Source: an uncultured Muribaculaceae bacterium (GTDB lineage: Bacteria; Bacteroidota; Bacteroidia; Bacteroidales; Muribaculaceae). From it: a stretch of 64,000 nt of DNA. Numbering within the stretch: the first letter of the stretch is position 1; every line of letters begins with the position of its first letter. The stretch covers positions 18,447 to 82,446 of the forward strand of contig CAJTMY010000007.1 in the NCBI GenBank assembly GCA_910577355.1, written 5' to 3'. Made by a program: the position numbers and the translations under genes. Below the pieces are notes generated by a model. It was not told the DNA's origin, searched no databases, and worked only from the letters and a program-made list of their open reading frames with translations. This document shows, piece by piece, positions 44,011 through 54,435 of this stretch.

Positions 44011-45426
44011 TTATGCCACGAGGTCTGTTCTGGTATGGCCTGTCTTGTCTTTATCGCGCAGGCGGCCTACAAGGGCTGTGCCGAAGGTTATGACTCCCAC
44101 ACGCCCCACATACATCAATATTATGACGGTAATCTTTCCGGCTACACTCAGCTGTGGCGTGATACCGGTGCTGAGACCTACCGTGCCGATGGCCGACGCC
44201 GCCTCGAACAGTATCCGCGACAGGCCGAACGGCTCGCTGTATGAAAGCACCACGCAGGCGGCAAAAATCATGGTGCCGTAGGCTATCACATTTGTAAGCG
44301 CGCTCTCGACACGGTAATAGGGTATCTCGCGGCCCAGGAATGTGGTCTTACGCCTTATACCGAGGCGTGCGACTATGAAACCGTACACAGCCGATAACGA
44401 TGTGCATTTCACACCGCCGCCCGTGCCCGAGGGCGACGCGCCCACAAACATGATAAACGAAAATACAAGTATCGGGCCAACCCTAAGCGTCGAAAGATCG
44501 ACGGTATTGAAACCGACAGTCGTCATGGCCGACATAGTCTGAAAGAATGAATGCAGGATGCGGTTGTACCATGCGGCTCCGCCTGAAACCGCCGGGCTGA
44601 AATAAAGGATTATAGTCCCCGCCGCCGTCATTGTGGCTGTGACAAGCAGTATTACCTTGGTGGTGAAGGTGAGCGAATAGGCCGGCTTGCGTATCTTGTA
44701 GGTAATGTCGGTCATCACGATGAAGCCCATAGCTCCGGCATAGCTCAGGGCAGCGACAGTCGCGTTTATCCACAGATTGTCGCTGAAACCGCACAGAGAG
44801 TCGCCGAAAGGACTGAATCCGGCTGTACAGAACGACGATACTGACAGGAACAGCGCGTTCCATCCGGGCAACGGCGAGCCGGCATTCTGTAAAGCGAAGA
44901 AGAAGGAAAGGAAGCCGCACAGCTCGATGGCGAATGTGAAATGCACTATGTTGGTGACCAGATCGTGCAGGGGCATGCCGTGCGGACGGGATATGGCGGT
45001 GCTCATCACGGCGCCGGTATAGCCGGCATGACGGGTCATACGGAAAAGTATGTACGAGCTCATTGTCATGTACCCGATGCCGCCTATCTGTATCAGAAAG
45101 AGTATGACGCATTGGCCGAATATCGTGTATGATGCGGGAATGTCGACTGTGGCCAGACCGGTGGTGGACACGGCTGATACGGCGGTGAACAGGGTGTCGA
45201 TCCAGCCCGTGTCGCCGCAACGGGCCCACGGAAGCGACAGCAGCAGAAATCCGCCGGCCATATATGCCAGATACCCGACCAGAATGTTTCTCTCGGGCAG
45301 ATTTGTGTCGCGCCCGAAAGTGAACAAGTGTATCGGGTTGGTCCAAAGCAGTATATCGCGTATGTAATCCTTAAACCTCACTTCTGAATATGGATGTTGA
45401 AAAATATCCTTATTTGCAACAACCAT
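44011..45426 (-). CDS. TrkH/KtrB-family potassium uptake protein
   Basis: The 471-residue membrane protein has the four-pore-loop plan of TrkH/KtrB: STTGLATVD, FCTAGFSPFG, AMTTVGFNTVD and AIGTVGLSTGI each give a selectivity-filter Gly. About eight to ten helices are visible. It takes up K+ with a cytoplasmic TrkA/KtrA partner that is not in this window. It follows ribF by 20 bp and is likely in one transcript with HAD phosphatase and ribF. Confidence 0.94.
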   Translation of the reverse strand: MVVANKDIFQHPYSEVRFKDYIRDILLWTNPIHLFTFGRDTNLPERNILVGYLAYMAGGFLLLSLPWARCGDTGWIDTLFTAVSAVSTTGLATVDIPASYTIFGQCVILFLIQIGGIGYMTMSSYILFRMTRHAGYTGAVMSTAISRPHGMPLHDLVTNIVHFTFAIELCGFLSFFFALQNAGSPLPGWNALFLSVSSFCTAGFSPFGDSLCGFSDNLWINATVAALSYAGAMGFIVMTDITYKIRKPAYSLTFTTKVILLVTATMTAAGTIILYFSPAVSGGAAWYNRILHSFFQTMSAMTTVGFNTVDLSTLRVGPILVFSFIMFVGASPSGTGGGVKCTSLSAVYGFIVARLGIRRKTTFLGREIPYYRVESALTNVIAYGTMIFAACVVLSYSEPFGLSRILFEAASAIGTVGLSTGITPQLSVAGKITVIILMYVGRVGVITFGTALVGRLRDKDKTGHTRTDLVA

Positions 45427-45446
45427 GCCCGGAATTAAGTTCGGAA

Positions 45447-46433
45447 TTATCGGCGGCGGAGGGATTTGATTAGGAATCTGCCGCTCGGCTCGCTGAGGGA
45501 GTCGATGAATCCGGGATCGCCTTGCGCCAATGAGACAAGGATGTTGCCGAGGGCGCGGACGTCGGCGGCGATGGCCTTTTTGAGGTCGGCCATGCTATCG
45601 AAGCGTCGGTCGGGGCGCAGGTAGCCAATAACGCGCACACTTACATCCCGGCCGTATAACGGGCCGAGGCTGGCGCCGGGGATATGGAATTCGTATGTGA
45701 CGGGGTTGTTGTCGCCCACGGTGGGATTGGTGCCCACGTTTAGCAGGCCGAAGTAGCAGCCGGTATGCTCGTCCTCGTCGTCGAACACCATCCAGCCCGT
45801 GTATACGCCCTGCCGCAGTGGCTGCTGCCCCTCCACATCTATATTGGCGGTGGGAAAGCCTATGCGGGTGCCGTTGCGCTTGCCGCGCACCACGGTGCCG
45901 CTTATCACCGGCACGTTGCCGGAAAGGTCTTCATAGCCTTTGAGGTCGCCGTCGGCCACCATACGGCGCAGCGCGCTGCTCGAAGGGCGTACCCCATTGG
46001 GACTGAGCACTTCGTCGACAAAGAGAATCTCGACGCCGGCCTCGCGGCCTGCGGCCTCATAGGCGGCATGCGAGGCAAGGCGGTCTGAGCCGAAACTGTT
46101 GTCGGGGCCCATCACGAGCACATCGACGGCATAGCGGTCGTGGATCAGACGCAGGAAGTCGACTGCCGGAAGAGCTGCAAGCCCGGAGGTGAAATCAAGC
46201 TCGCTCACACGGGTGACTCCGCTGCCGTCGAGGCGGCACAGGGTGTCATACCGCGACGTGGCCCACAGCGGCGTCCTGTCGGGGGCGATGACGCTGAGGG
46301 GATGATTGGTAAATGTGATGAGGCGTGAATCGAGGCCACGGGCGGATGCCTCGTCGAGCACACGCCGGATGACGGCCTTGTGGCCGAGGTGCACGCCGTC
46401 GAATGTGCCTACCGATGCCACACAGCGGTTCAT
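45447..46433 (-). CDS. ribF: Bifunctional riboflavin kinase/FAD synthetase
   Basis: RibF makes FMN and FAD. The ATG at 46433 overlaps the upstream stop as ATGA and opens the canonical N-terminus (MNRCVASVGTFDGVHLGHKAVI), with the adenylyltransferase HLGH motif. The C-terminal flavokinase shows GKRNGTRIGFPTANI and NVGTNPTVGDN. The 328-residue length is usual. The longer frame upstream is antisense shadow. Confidence 0.96.
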   Translation of the reverse strand: MNRCVASVGTFDGVHLGHKAVIRRVLDEASARGLDSRLITFTNHPLSVIAPDRTPLWATSRYDTLCRLDGSGVTRVSELDFTSGLAALPAVDFLRLIHDRYAVDVLVMGPDNSFGSDRLASHAAYEAAGREAGVEILFVDEVLSPNGVRPSSSALRRMVADGDLKGYEDLSGNVPVISGTVVRGKRNGTRIGFPTANIDVEGQQPLRQGVYTGWMVFDDEDEHTGCYFGLLNVGTNPTVGDNNPVTYEFHIPGASLGPLYGRDVSVRVIGYLRPDRRFDSMADLKKAIAADVRALGNILVSLAQGDPGFIDSLSEPSGRFLIKSLRRR

Positions 46434-47047
46434 AGGCTGTCGAGTGTTCCGTCGGTGAATATGTCGCGGCCGGGGGCGGCGAGTATTGTGCCGAAGCCGA
46501 GTGCTGCGGCGGCATCGAGATTGGCCTGCGAATCGTCGATGAACACCGTGTCGGCCGGCTCGATGCCGAGCTTGCGGCAAGCGTAGCGGAATATCCCGGC
46601 ATCGGGCTTGAGCGAGCGGGCCTCGAACGATGTGACGATGCCGTCGAAATAATCCTCGCGGGCAAGCCCCTCACGGGTGAACTCGTCGCGGATGGTGGAG
46701 CGCCACATTATCGGGTTGGTGTTGCTGAGCATGTACACCTTGTGCGAGGAGCGCAGGCGGCGCAATGCGGCCAGCCGATGCTCCGGGATACCGACAAGGA
46801 AACGGCAGAAGGCCTCGTCGATGGCGCTGTCGGGAGTGCCTGCCGGCAGGTGGGGACGAAGGGCGGCGTGGAAGTCGTCGACGCTGATATCGCCGCGCTC
46901 AAGCAGCATGAACGGCCCCTGCTGCGAGAATTCGCCGAAATACGAATCAGCGTCCTCAAGGCCGAGAGCCTTGAAGGCCGCCACGCAGCGGCTCTTCTCT
47001 ATATCCATGATGACACCGCCGAGGTCGAAAAGGAGATTTGGTTTCAT
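46430..47047 (-). CDS. HAD-family phosphatase (YihX-like)
   Basis: The 205-residue protein has the four HAD motifs: LLFDLGGVIMDI (nucleophile Asp 8), YMLSNTNP, KPDAGIFRYA and VFIDDSQANLDAA. The DLGGV form and the small helical cap resemble the YihX alpha-D-glucose-1-phosphate phosphatase group; the substrate here is not known. The ATG at 47047 follows a TAnnTTTG box by 20 bp. It overlaps ribF by 4 bp. Confidence 0.92.
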   Translation of the reverse strand: MKPNLLFDLGGVIMDIEKSRCVAAFKALGLEDADSYFGEFSQQGPFMLLERGDISVDDFHAALRPHLPAGTPDSAIDEAFCRFLVGIPEHRLAALRRLRSSHKVYMLSNTNPIMWRSTIRDEFTREGLAREDYFDGIVTSFEARSLKPDAGIFRYACRKLGIEPADTVFIDDSQANLDAAAALGFGTILAAPGRDIFTDGTLDSL

Positions 47048-47066
47048 CAATATCCGATTTTTTTTG

Positions 47067-47116
47067 CAAAGTTAACAATATTCGCCACAAATATCAAGAT
47101 GAAAGCGTTATCTTTG
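47067..47116. promoter_or_regulatory. Divergent promoters for the HAD and DUF4294 genes
   Basis: Minus-strand TAACTTTG (47074-47067) serves the HAD-ribF-trkH operon, with TTG 20 nt upstream. Plus-strand TATCTTTG (47109-47116) serves the DUF4294 gene. The two overlap their -33 regions. Confidence 0.65.
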
Positions 47117-47137
47117 TATTATCAATCCGCCGAACAA

Positions 47138-47758
47138 ATGAAACGAATTGTGATACCTGCCTTGCTTGCCGCGCTGTGCGTCGGCGCCGCTTGTGGACGC
47201 ACCCTCAAGAATCCGGGGAGCGCCCGCAATGCCTGGTACAAGGGGGTATCATATCGCCTCGACGAGAACGGGGACACCATCGCGGTGTTTTTTCTCAACG
47301 ACATCACGTGCTTTCCGCCGCTGAAGTTCAAGAACAAGAAACAGGAGGAATATTATTGGCGCACGGTGCGCGATGTGCGCCTCACGCTGCCTTATGCCAA
47401 GCTGATAGCCGAGACACTGGTGGAGACGTACGAGTATATCGAGACCTTTCCCACGCAGAAGGAGCGCGAGACTTACCTCAAAAGCATGGAGAAGGCATTG
47501 TTCGAGCAGTACAAGCCGGTGCTTAAGAAATTCAGCAAGCGGCAGGCCAAGGTACTGATAAAGCTGATACAGAGGGAGACAAACCAGTCGAGCTACGAGA
47601 TAGTGAAGGCCTTTCTGGGCAGTTTCCGCGCAACGTTCTGGCAGGGATTCGGCAAACTGTTCGGCGTGAGCCTCAAGAGCGATTTCCGCCCCGGTAAAGA
47701 CAAGGACGATGCCACCCTCGACCGCATCGCCACCGGTGTGGAGGAGGGATGGATATAA
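47138..47758 (+). CDS. DUF4294 domain-containing exported protein
   Basis: The ATG at 47138 gives a signal-like N-terminus (MKRIVIPALLAALCVGAACG). The mature 185 residues are basic and helical, with FFLNDITCFPPLKFKNKKQEEYYWRTVRDV near the start and QRETNQSSYEIVKAFLGSFRATFWQGFGKLFG near the middle, which is the DUF4294 pattern of Bacteroidetes. Function is unknown; the RETNxS.YE..K motif is notable as the most conserved part. The expected transcription start (about 47122) excludes the upstream ATG at 47099. Confidence 0.88.
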   Translation: MKRIVIPALLAALCVGAACGRTLKNPGSARNAWYKGVSYRLDENGDTIAVFFLNDITCFPPLKFKNKKQEEYYWRTVRDVRLTLPYAKLIAETLVETYEYIETFPTQKERETYLKSMEKALFEQYKPVLKKFSKRQAKVLIKLIQRETNQSSYEIVKAFLGSFRATFWQGFGKLFGVSLKSDFRPGKDKDDATLDRIATGVEEGWI

Positions 47759-47804
47759 AAACGCCACTTATATCGCATTGAAATATAACACATTGAAAAA
47801 AATA

Positions 47805-47853
47805 TTTCTTTGTAAAGAAAGATTTCAGGTCATTTTCTTTCTTTGTAAAGAAA
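47805..47853. repeat. Two identical 16-bp palindromes 33 bp apart
   Basis: TTTCTTT-GT-AAAGAAA occurs at 47805-47820 and again at 47838-47853. Arms are perfect. The 33-bp period equals the spacing of the two palindromes in front of the DUF4143 gene at 8.7 kb. Here they lie between two convergent genes and serve no visible gene. Confidence 0.7.
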
Positions 47854-47873
47854 GAGTAAACTTGCGGAGCGGA

Positions 47874-48608
47874 TTATTTCACGTCGGGGCGGGAGTGGCG
47901 CTTGACGTAGTCGGTGAGGTAGACGGTGAAGAGCGGGAAGATGATCATGCCCGAGATGGGCAGCACCACGGCAAGGACGCGGCCCGTATCGGTGACCGGA
48001 TTGATGTAGCAGCCCACGGTGCTCATGTTCATGGCGGCCCACCAAAGCGATGTCCAGTATGTGTCGACCTGAGGATTGACCGCCTGCTCGAACTGGAAGA
48101 ATATCAGCGAGCAGAAGTACACTATCATAAGCATGATGATGATGTAGGACATGAACAGGCTGGTGATGGCGTTCTTGGAAAAGTAGCCGAACACTATCGA
48201 CAGTGCGAGGGCGCCGCGAGCCAGCGGTATGAAACGCACGAAGTACATGGCCTCGGGGCTGAAGGGGATATTGTAGTGCGTGACGATATTGAGATATGGG
48301 ATGGATATGAGCAGAAACAGGAAGCGGTGACCCAAGTATCGCCACTTATTGTCGGAGAATATCATCTCGACAAAAAACGAAAGGATAAACACGATGCACA
48401 CCCATAGCTGGAATGTCATATAGCCATGATTGGCAAGGAAATCCCGACGTGTGAATGTGTCGTAAGATATATATACGATGAGAGATACGGACAATATCAG
48501 CACAAGGGTGTGCATTGTCCACAGCACTATCGACGCGGGGCGCGACCGGCGCCACGACGGGCCGGCGTCCGGAGCCGGCCGGGGCTGTATTGTAGAAATG
48601 GCGGACAT
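47874..48608 (-). CDS. Ion channel of the voltage-gated K+ channel superfamily, variant filter
   Basis: The 244-residue protein has about six membrane helices; SIVLWTMHTLVLILSVSLIVYI is the first. A voltage-sensor-like helix with spaced Arg (RFIPLARGALALS) is followed by a pore helix and filter TYWTSLWWAAMNMSTVGCYINPVT, then the last helix. The filter reads TVGC where K+ channels usually have TVGYG. So ion choice is uncertain. No cytoplasmic RCK domain is attached. It converges with the DUF4294 gene. Confidence 0.85.
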   Translation of the reverse strand: MSAISTIQPRPAPDAGPSWRRSRPASIVLWTMHTLVLILSVSLIVYISYDTFTRRDFLANHGYMTFQLWVCIVFILSFFVEMIFSDNKWRYLGHRFLFLLISIPYLNIVTHYNIPFSPEAMYFVRFIPLARGALALSIVFGYFSKNAITSLFMSYIIIMLMIVYFCSLIFFQFEQAVNPQVDTYWTSLWWAAMNMSTVGCYINPVTDTGRVLAVVLPISGMIIFPLFTVYLTDYVKRHSRPDVK

Positions 48609-48678
48609 AGCCTGTATGGATTAGAATTTCTGATATTCAGATATATTGTAAACATGCCCCCGTTATAAAAAGTTTGGT

Positions 48679-48686
48679 TAACTTTG
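48679..48686 (+). promoter_or_regulatory. xerD promoter -7 box
   Basis: TAACTTTG followed after four bases by the ATG, implying a leaderless transcript, as at menA. Confidence 0.65.
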
Positions 48687-48690
48687 CACC

Positions 48691-49626
48691 ATGAATCTGC
48701 CATACTCGACTTTGCGCAAACGATATGAGGCCTATATGCTGCTTGAACGCGGCCTGTCGGACAATACCAGGGAGGCTTATCTGAGCGATCTGGATACACT
48801 CCAGAGCTATCTGCGCGAACGCGGCATTGACTTCGATGAGGTGCAGCTGTGCCATCTGGAGGATTATATGGCCGAACTTCATGATACGGGCATAGCGCCC
48901 CGCTCGATAGCGAGAATGCTGTCGGGACTGAAATCGGCCATGAAATACATGAAGATGGAACGATTGATCGGGAGTAACCCGTCGCTGCTGCTCGAGGGGC
49001 CGCGTCTGGGGCGCCGGCTGCCCGAGGTACTGAGTGTGGAGGACATAGACGCCATGCTCGACGCTGTGGATCTTGAATCGGTGACGGGACGTCGCAACCG
49101 GGCCATGATCGAGACAATGTATGGCTGCGGCCTGCGTGTGAGCGAGCTGTGCAACCTCCAGATATCGCGCATAAACTTTGACGAGCATTTCCTGATTGTG
49201 ACGGGCAAAGGCAGCAAGGAACGCCTTGTGCCGATGTCGGAGCCATCGATAGATGAGATCAGGTTATATCTGCGTGAGGAGCGTCCGAGACTCGATATCA
49301 AGCCCGGAGAGGAGGACATAGTGTTTCTGAACGTGCGGGGGCACCGGCTTACCAGGCAGATGGTGTTCACATTTCTCAGGCGCCTTGCCGCTGAAGCAGG
49401 GGTAGACAAGACAATATCTCCGCATACGCTGCGGCACTCGTTTGCCACGCATCTGCTCGAGGGAGGCGCCAATCTGCGTGCGATACAGCAGATGCTGGGG
49501 CACGAGTCGATAGCCACCACCGAGATATACCTGCATCTCGACACAACGCGGCTGCGCGAGGAGATACTGCTCCACCACCCGCGCAACCGCCGGCGATCTA
49601 CTCGCGGAGACGAGAGTCGACAATGA
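48691..49626 (+). CDS. xerD: Site-specific tyrosine recombinase XerD
   Basis: XerD resolves chromosome dimers at dif. The 311-residue protein has an N-terminal SAM-like domain (about 10-95) and the catalytic core with Arg 149 (GCGLRVSELCNL), Lys 173 (GKGSKER), His 245 and Arg 248 (HTLRHSF), His 271 (LGHESI) and nucleophile Tyr 280 (TTEIYLHLD). It carries no phage or integron signs. The 3' end overlaps dtd by 29 bp on the other strand. Confidence 0.94.
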   Translation: MNLPYSTLRKRYEAYMLLERGLSDNTREAYLSDLDTLQSYLRERGIDFDEVQLCHLEDYMAELHDTGIAPRSIARMLSGLKSAMKYMKMERLIGSNPSLLLEGPRLGRRLPEVLSVEDIDAMLDAVDLESVTGRRNRAMIETMYGCGLRVSELCNLQISRINFDEHFLIVTGKGSKERLVPMSEPSIDEIRLYLREERPRLDIKPGEEDIVFLNVRGHRLTRQMVFTFLRRLAAEAGVDKTISPHTLRHSFATHLLEGGANLRAIQQMLGHESIATTEIYLHLDTTRLREEILLHHPRNRRRSTRGDESRQ

Positions 49627-50050
49627 TGGTGACCGGGCCGGAGTTGACAAGCGCCACCTGCATGTCGGCGCCGAAGCGTCCCCGCTGCACCTCGCGGCCG
49701 AGAAGGCGCCCGCACTCGGCGATGTAAAGCTCGTAGAGCCGGGTGGCAAGGTCGTGGCCGGCAGCGCGGATATAGGACGGCCGGTTGCCCTTGCGGGTGG
49801 ATGCTGTGAGAGTGAACTGGCTGATCGCCAATATATTACCACCAACGTCGAGCACCGAGCGGTTCATCACGCCGGCATCGTCATCGAAAATACGCATGGC
49901 CACGGTCTTTGCTGCGAGCCATCGGCAGTCGTCGTCGGTATCGCCGTTCTCGACTCCGACGAGTACCATAAGGCCTTGACCTATCGAGCCAATAATCTGA
50001 TTGTCAACAGATACGGATGCCGACGTAACTCTTTGTATAACTATTCGCAT
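49598..50050 (-). CDS. dtd: D-aminoacyl-tRNA deacylase
   Basis: Dtd removes D-amino acids (and Gly from tRNA-Ala) from tRNA. The 150-residue protein has ISQFTLTA, the catalytic SQxTL segment, and NSGPVT, with the cross-subunit Gly-cisPro. The N-terminus overlaps the uvrC end by 10 bp, giving an operon uvrC-dtd. Confidence 0.96.
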   Translation of the reverse strand: MRIVIQRVTSASVSVDNQIIGSIGQGLMVLVGVENGDTDDDCRWLAAKTVAMRIFDDDAGVMNRSVLDVGGNILAISQFTLTASTRKGNRPSYIRAAGHDLATRLYELYIAECGRLLGREVQRGRFGADMQVALVNSGPVTIIVDSRLRE

Positions 50051-51885
50051 GGTTTGTCGGATATTTGTTGCGGGTCGCGCGACAGGCCTTCGATGACCGC
50101 GCGGGCCTTGGCCGGGCCGATTACGGCTGCGAGAGCGTCGTGCGAAGCCTCGCGTATACGTTTTACGGATTTGAAATGTTGCAGCAGGGCGGTGCGGGTT
50201 TTCTCGCCTACGCCGGGGATGCCGTCGAGCTCGCTCACAAGCGCCGATCTGGAACGGCGGTTGCGATGATGCGTTATGCCGAAGCGGTGTGCCTCGTCGC
50301 GCAGGTGCTGGACTATGCGCAGCGACTCGCTGTTCTTGTCGATATACAGCGGCACGGAATCGCCGGGGAAGTATATTTCCTCAAGGCGCTTCGCGATGCC
50401 GACCACGGCGATTGTGCCACGGAGGCCGATGCTCTCGAGAGCCTCGACGGCTGCCGAGAGCTGCCCCTTGCCGCCGTCGACGACGATGAGCTGCGGCAAG
50501 TCCTCGCCTTCCTCCATAAGGCGGGTATAGCGGCGTGTGAGCACCTCGCGCATCGATGCGAAGTCGTCGGGGCCTTCGACCGTCTTGATGTTGAAGTGGC
50601 GGTAATCGCGCTTGGACGGACGGGCGTTCTTGAATACTACACACGACGCCACAGGGTTTGTGCCCTGGATATTCGAGTTGTCGAAGCACTCGATATGGCG
50701 GGGCAGCTCGGTGAGCCGGAAATCGGCCTTGAGGCGTTCGAGGGTTTTCTCGAGGCGCTGTTCGGGATTGTGCTTTGCCATGTGCTTGAGATCCTCGACA
50801 CGGTTCTGGCGGGCGTTGCGCTGCGACACCTCGAGGAGCTTGGCCTTGTCGCCTCGGCGCGGCACGGTGAATGTCACCTCGGGCATCTCCACCTCGGGCG
50901 TCTCGGCCACTATCACCTCGTCGTATTGCACGCCGAGAGCCTCTTTGATCTCGGTCATGGCGTAGGCGAGAAGCCGGCTCTGCGGCTCGTCGAGCGAGCG
51001 CCTGTAGCGCAGGGTGACGCTGCGCACCACAGCGCCGTTGCGCACGTGCATATAGTTGATATATACGTCGGCGTCGCCTTGCGACTCGTCGATGCCGAAT
51101 ACGTCGACATCGCCTATGGTCTGGCTTACGATCACACTCTTTGACCTATAATTCTCGAGCAGGCGGTATTGTTCCTTGAGCACCTGCGCCTCCTCGAAGC
51201 GGAGTTCGCCGGCAAGGCGTGTCATCTCATCGCGCAGATACGCCATCAGTTCGCCGGTATCGCCCCGCAATATCTGCTTTATATGGGCGATATCGCGCTG
51301 ATAGTCCTCGGCCGACTGCAGCCCCTTGCAGCAGCCCTTGCAGCGGTGTATGTGGTATTGCAGGCACAGGCGTCCCTGATCCTTGGCCAAGTATTCGGGT
51401 GTGATGGGCAGGCGGCATGCGCGCAGGGGATACAGCTCGCGTATCAGCTCGAGCATGGTTCGGGCCACACCCACGTTGGTATACGGGCCATAGTATCGCG
51501 AGCCGTCGCGGATGTGCTGCCGGGTGAGAAAGACGCGCGGATACATCTCGTTGGTGACAGCTATCCACGGATAGGATTTGTCGTCCTTGAGGAGCACATT
51601 GTAGCGGGGCTTGTACTCCTTGATCATTGAGTTCTCGAGATTGAGGGCATCCTGCTCGGTGGGCACCACGATATAGCTCATGTCGGCGATATTGCGCACG
51701 AGCAGGTTGGTGCGGAGCACATCGTGCGTACGGTTGAAATACGACGACACGCGGCGCTTCAGATTCTTGGCCTTGCCCACGTATATTACGGTACCGGCCG
51801 CATCGTAGTAGGTGTATACACCGGGGGTTTCGGGCAGGAAGGAGATCTTCTCGCGCAGAGCTTCGGACTTCTGATGTTTCGGCAA
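50041..51885 (-). CDS. uvrC: Excinuclease ABC subunit C
   Basis: UvrC makes the dual incision in nucleotide excision repair. The 614-residue protein has the GIY-YIG-type N-terminus (GVYTYYDAAGTVIYVGKAKNL), four Cys near residues 158-187, a UVR helix pair (about 205-240), the RNase H-like C-terminal nuclease with IECFDNSNIQG and VDGGKGQLSAA, and the helix-hairpin-helix tail (IPGVGEKTRTALLQHF). It is complete. Confidence 0.97.
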   Translation of the reverse strand: MPKHQKSEALREKISFLPETPGVYTYYDAAGTVIYVGKAKNLKRRVSSYFNRTHDVLRTNLLVRNIADMSYIVVPTEQDALNLENSMIKEYKPRYNVLLKDDKSYPWIAVTNEMYPRVFLTRQHIRDGSRYYGPYTNVGVARTMLELIRELYPLRACRLPITPEYLAKDQGRLCLQYHIHRCKGCCKGLQSAEDYQRDIAHIKQILRGDTGELMAYLRDEMTRLAGELRFEEAQVLKEQYRLLENYRSKSVIVSQTIGDVDVFGIDESQGDADVYINYMHVRNGAVVRSVTLRYRRSLDEPQSRLLAYAMTEIKEALGVQYDEVIVAETPEVEMPEVTFTVPRRGDKAKLLEVSQRNARQNRVEDLKHMAKHNPEQRLEKTLERLKADFRLTELPRHIECFDNSNIQGTNPVASCVVFKNARPSKRDYRHFNIKTVEGPDDFASMREVLTRRYTRLMEEGEDLPQLIVVDGGKGQLSAAVEALESIGLRGTIAVVGIAKRLEEIYFPGDSVPLYIDKNSESLRIVQHLRDEAHRFGITHHRNRRSRSALVSELDGIPGVGEKTRTALLQHFKSVKRIREASHDALAAVIGPAKARAVIEGLSRDPQQISDKPCE

Positions 51886-51910
51886 AGCGGTATGGAGAGT
51901 TTAAGAAATA

Positions 51911-51936
51911 TTACAGGCCGGTAACCCGGCCTGTAA
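51911..51936 (-). terminator. Terminator between apt and uvrC
   Basis: TTACAGGCCGG (51911-51921) pairs with CCGGCCTGTAA (51926-51936) around TAAC. It lies just past the apt stop on the minus strand and is followed by TATTTCTT, moderately U-rich. Confidence 0.7.
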
Positions 51937-51960
51937 TACGGATATGCTGATATTATTTTA

Positions 51961-52479
51961 TCAATACTTGATAAGCGATGTGATCTCGGCGTCGGCGGGG
52001 AGAGCGGCGCGACCATTGAGAGCGGTAAGCTCGATGATGAAGTTGACGTAGATCTTCTTGGGATTCATGCTCTTCACCAGATTGTATGCAGCCGCCATTG
52101 TACCGCCGGTGGCGAGAACATCGTCGTGGAGCACCACGATATCGTCGGGGCCTATGGCATCGCGGTGCATCTCGATGGTGTCGGTGCCATACTCTTTCTG
52201 ATATGTCTCACTTACGGTATCGGCAGGCAGCTTGCCGGGCTTACGGGCAGGTACGAAACCTGCACCAAGTTCGAAGGCGAGAATCGATCCGCCGATGAAA
52301 CCGCGCGATTCGATGCCCACGACCTTGGTGACGCCCTTGTCGCGGTAGAGCTGCGAGAGATCCCAACCTATGATATGAAGCGCGCGGGGATCCTTGAAAG
52401 CGGTAGTGAGATCTTTGAAGACAACGCCCTTGGCAGGGAAGTCTATGACATCGCGGATTTTTGACTTGATGTATTCCAT
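51961..52479 (-). CDS. apt: Adenine phosphoribosyltransferase
   Basis: Apt salvages adenine to AMP. The 172-residue protein has the PRPP-binding motif VVLHDDVLATGGTM, GFVPARKPGKLP and GIESRGFIGG. It is complete, with a terminator behind it. The parS palindrome lies about 40 bp in front of its start codon. Confidence 0.96.
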   Translation of the reverse strand: MEYIKSKIRDVIDFPAKGVVFKDLTTAFKDPRALHIIGWDLSQLYRDKGVTKVVGIESRGFIGGSILAFELGAGFVPARKPGKLPADTVSETYQKEYGTDTIEMHRDAIGPDDIVVLHDDVLATGGTMAAAYNLVKSMNPKKIYVNFIIELTALNGRAALPADAEITSLIKY

Positions 52480-52514
52480 ATTTATAAATTTATTGATTTC
52501 AGAAAGTTACGCAA

Positions 52515-52538
52515 GATTTGTTTCACGTGAAACAAATC
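52515..52538. promoter_or_regulatory. parS centromere-like site (ParB binding)
   Basis: TGTTTCACGTGAAACA at 52519-52534 is identical to the widely conserved 16-bp parS consensus TGTTNCACGTGAAACA. The palindrome extends perfectly to 24 bp (52515-52538). It sits between apt and mnmG. parS sites cluster near the replication origin in most bacteria, so this region may be origin-proximal. Confidence 0.85.
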
Positions 52539-52540
52539 AT

Positions 52541-54418
<1,878 letters not shown>

Positions 54419-54435
54419 TGCCGGTCTTCAACATA

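Noticed and set aside
44763..44775. TTATCCACA, a perfect DnaA box
   Set aside because: Single and inside trkH; no cluster or AT-rich unwinding region, so chance is likelier than an origin.
48691..49626. XerD-like gene as a mobile-element integrase
   Set aside because: It is the standard chromosomal XerD type among housekeeping genes, and there are no attachment repeats.
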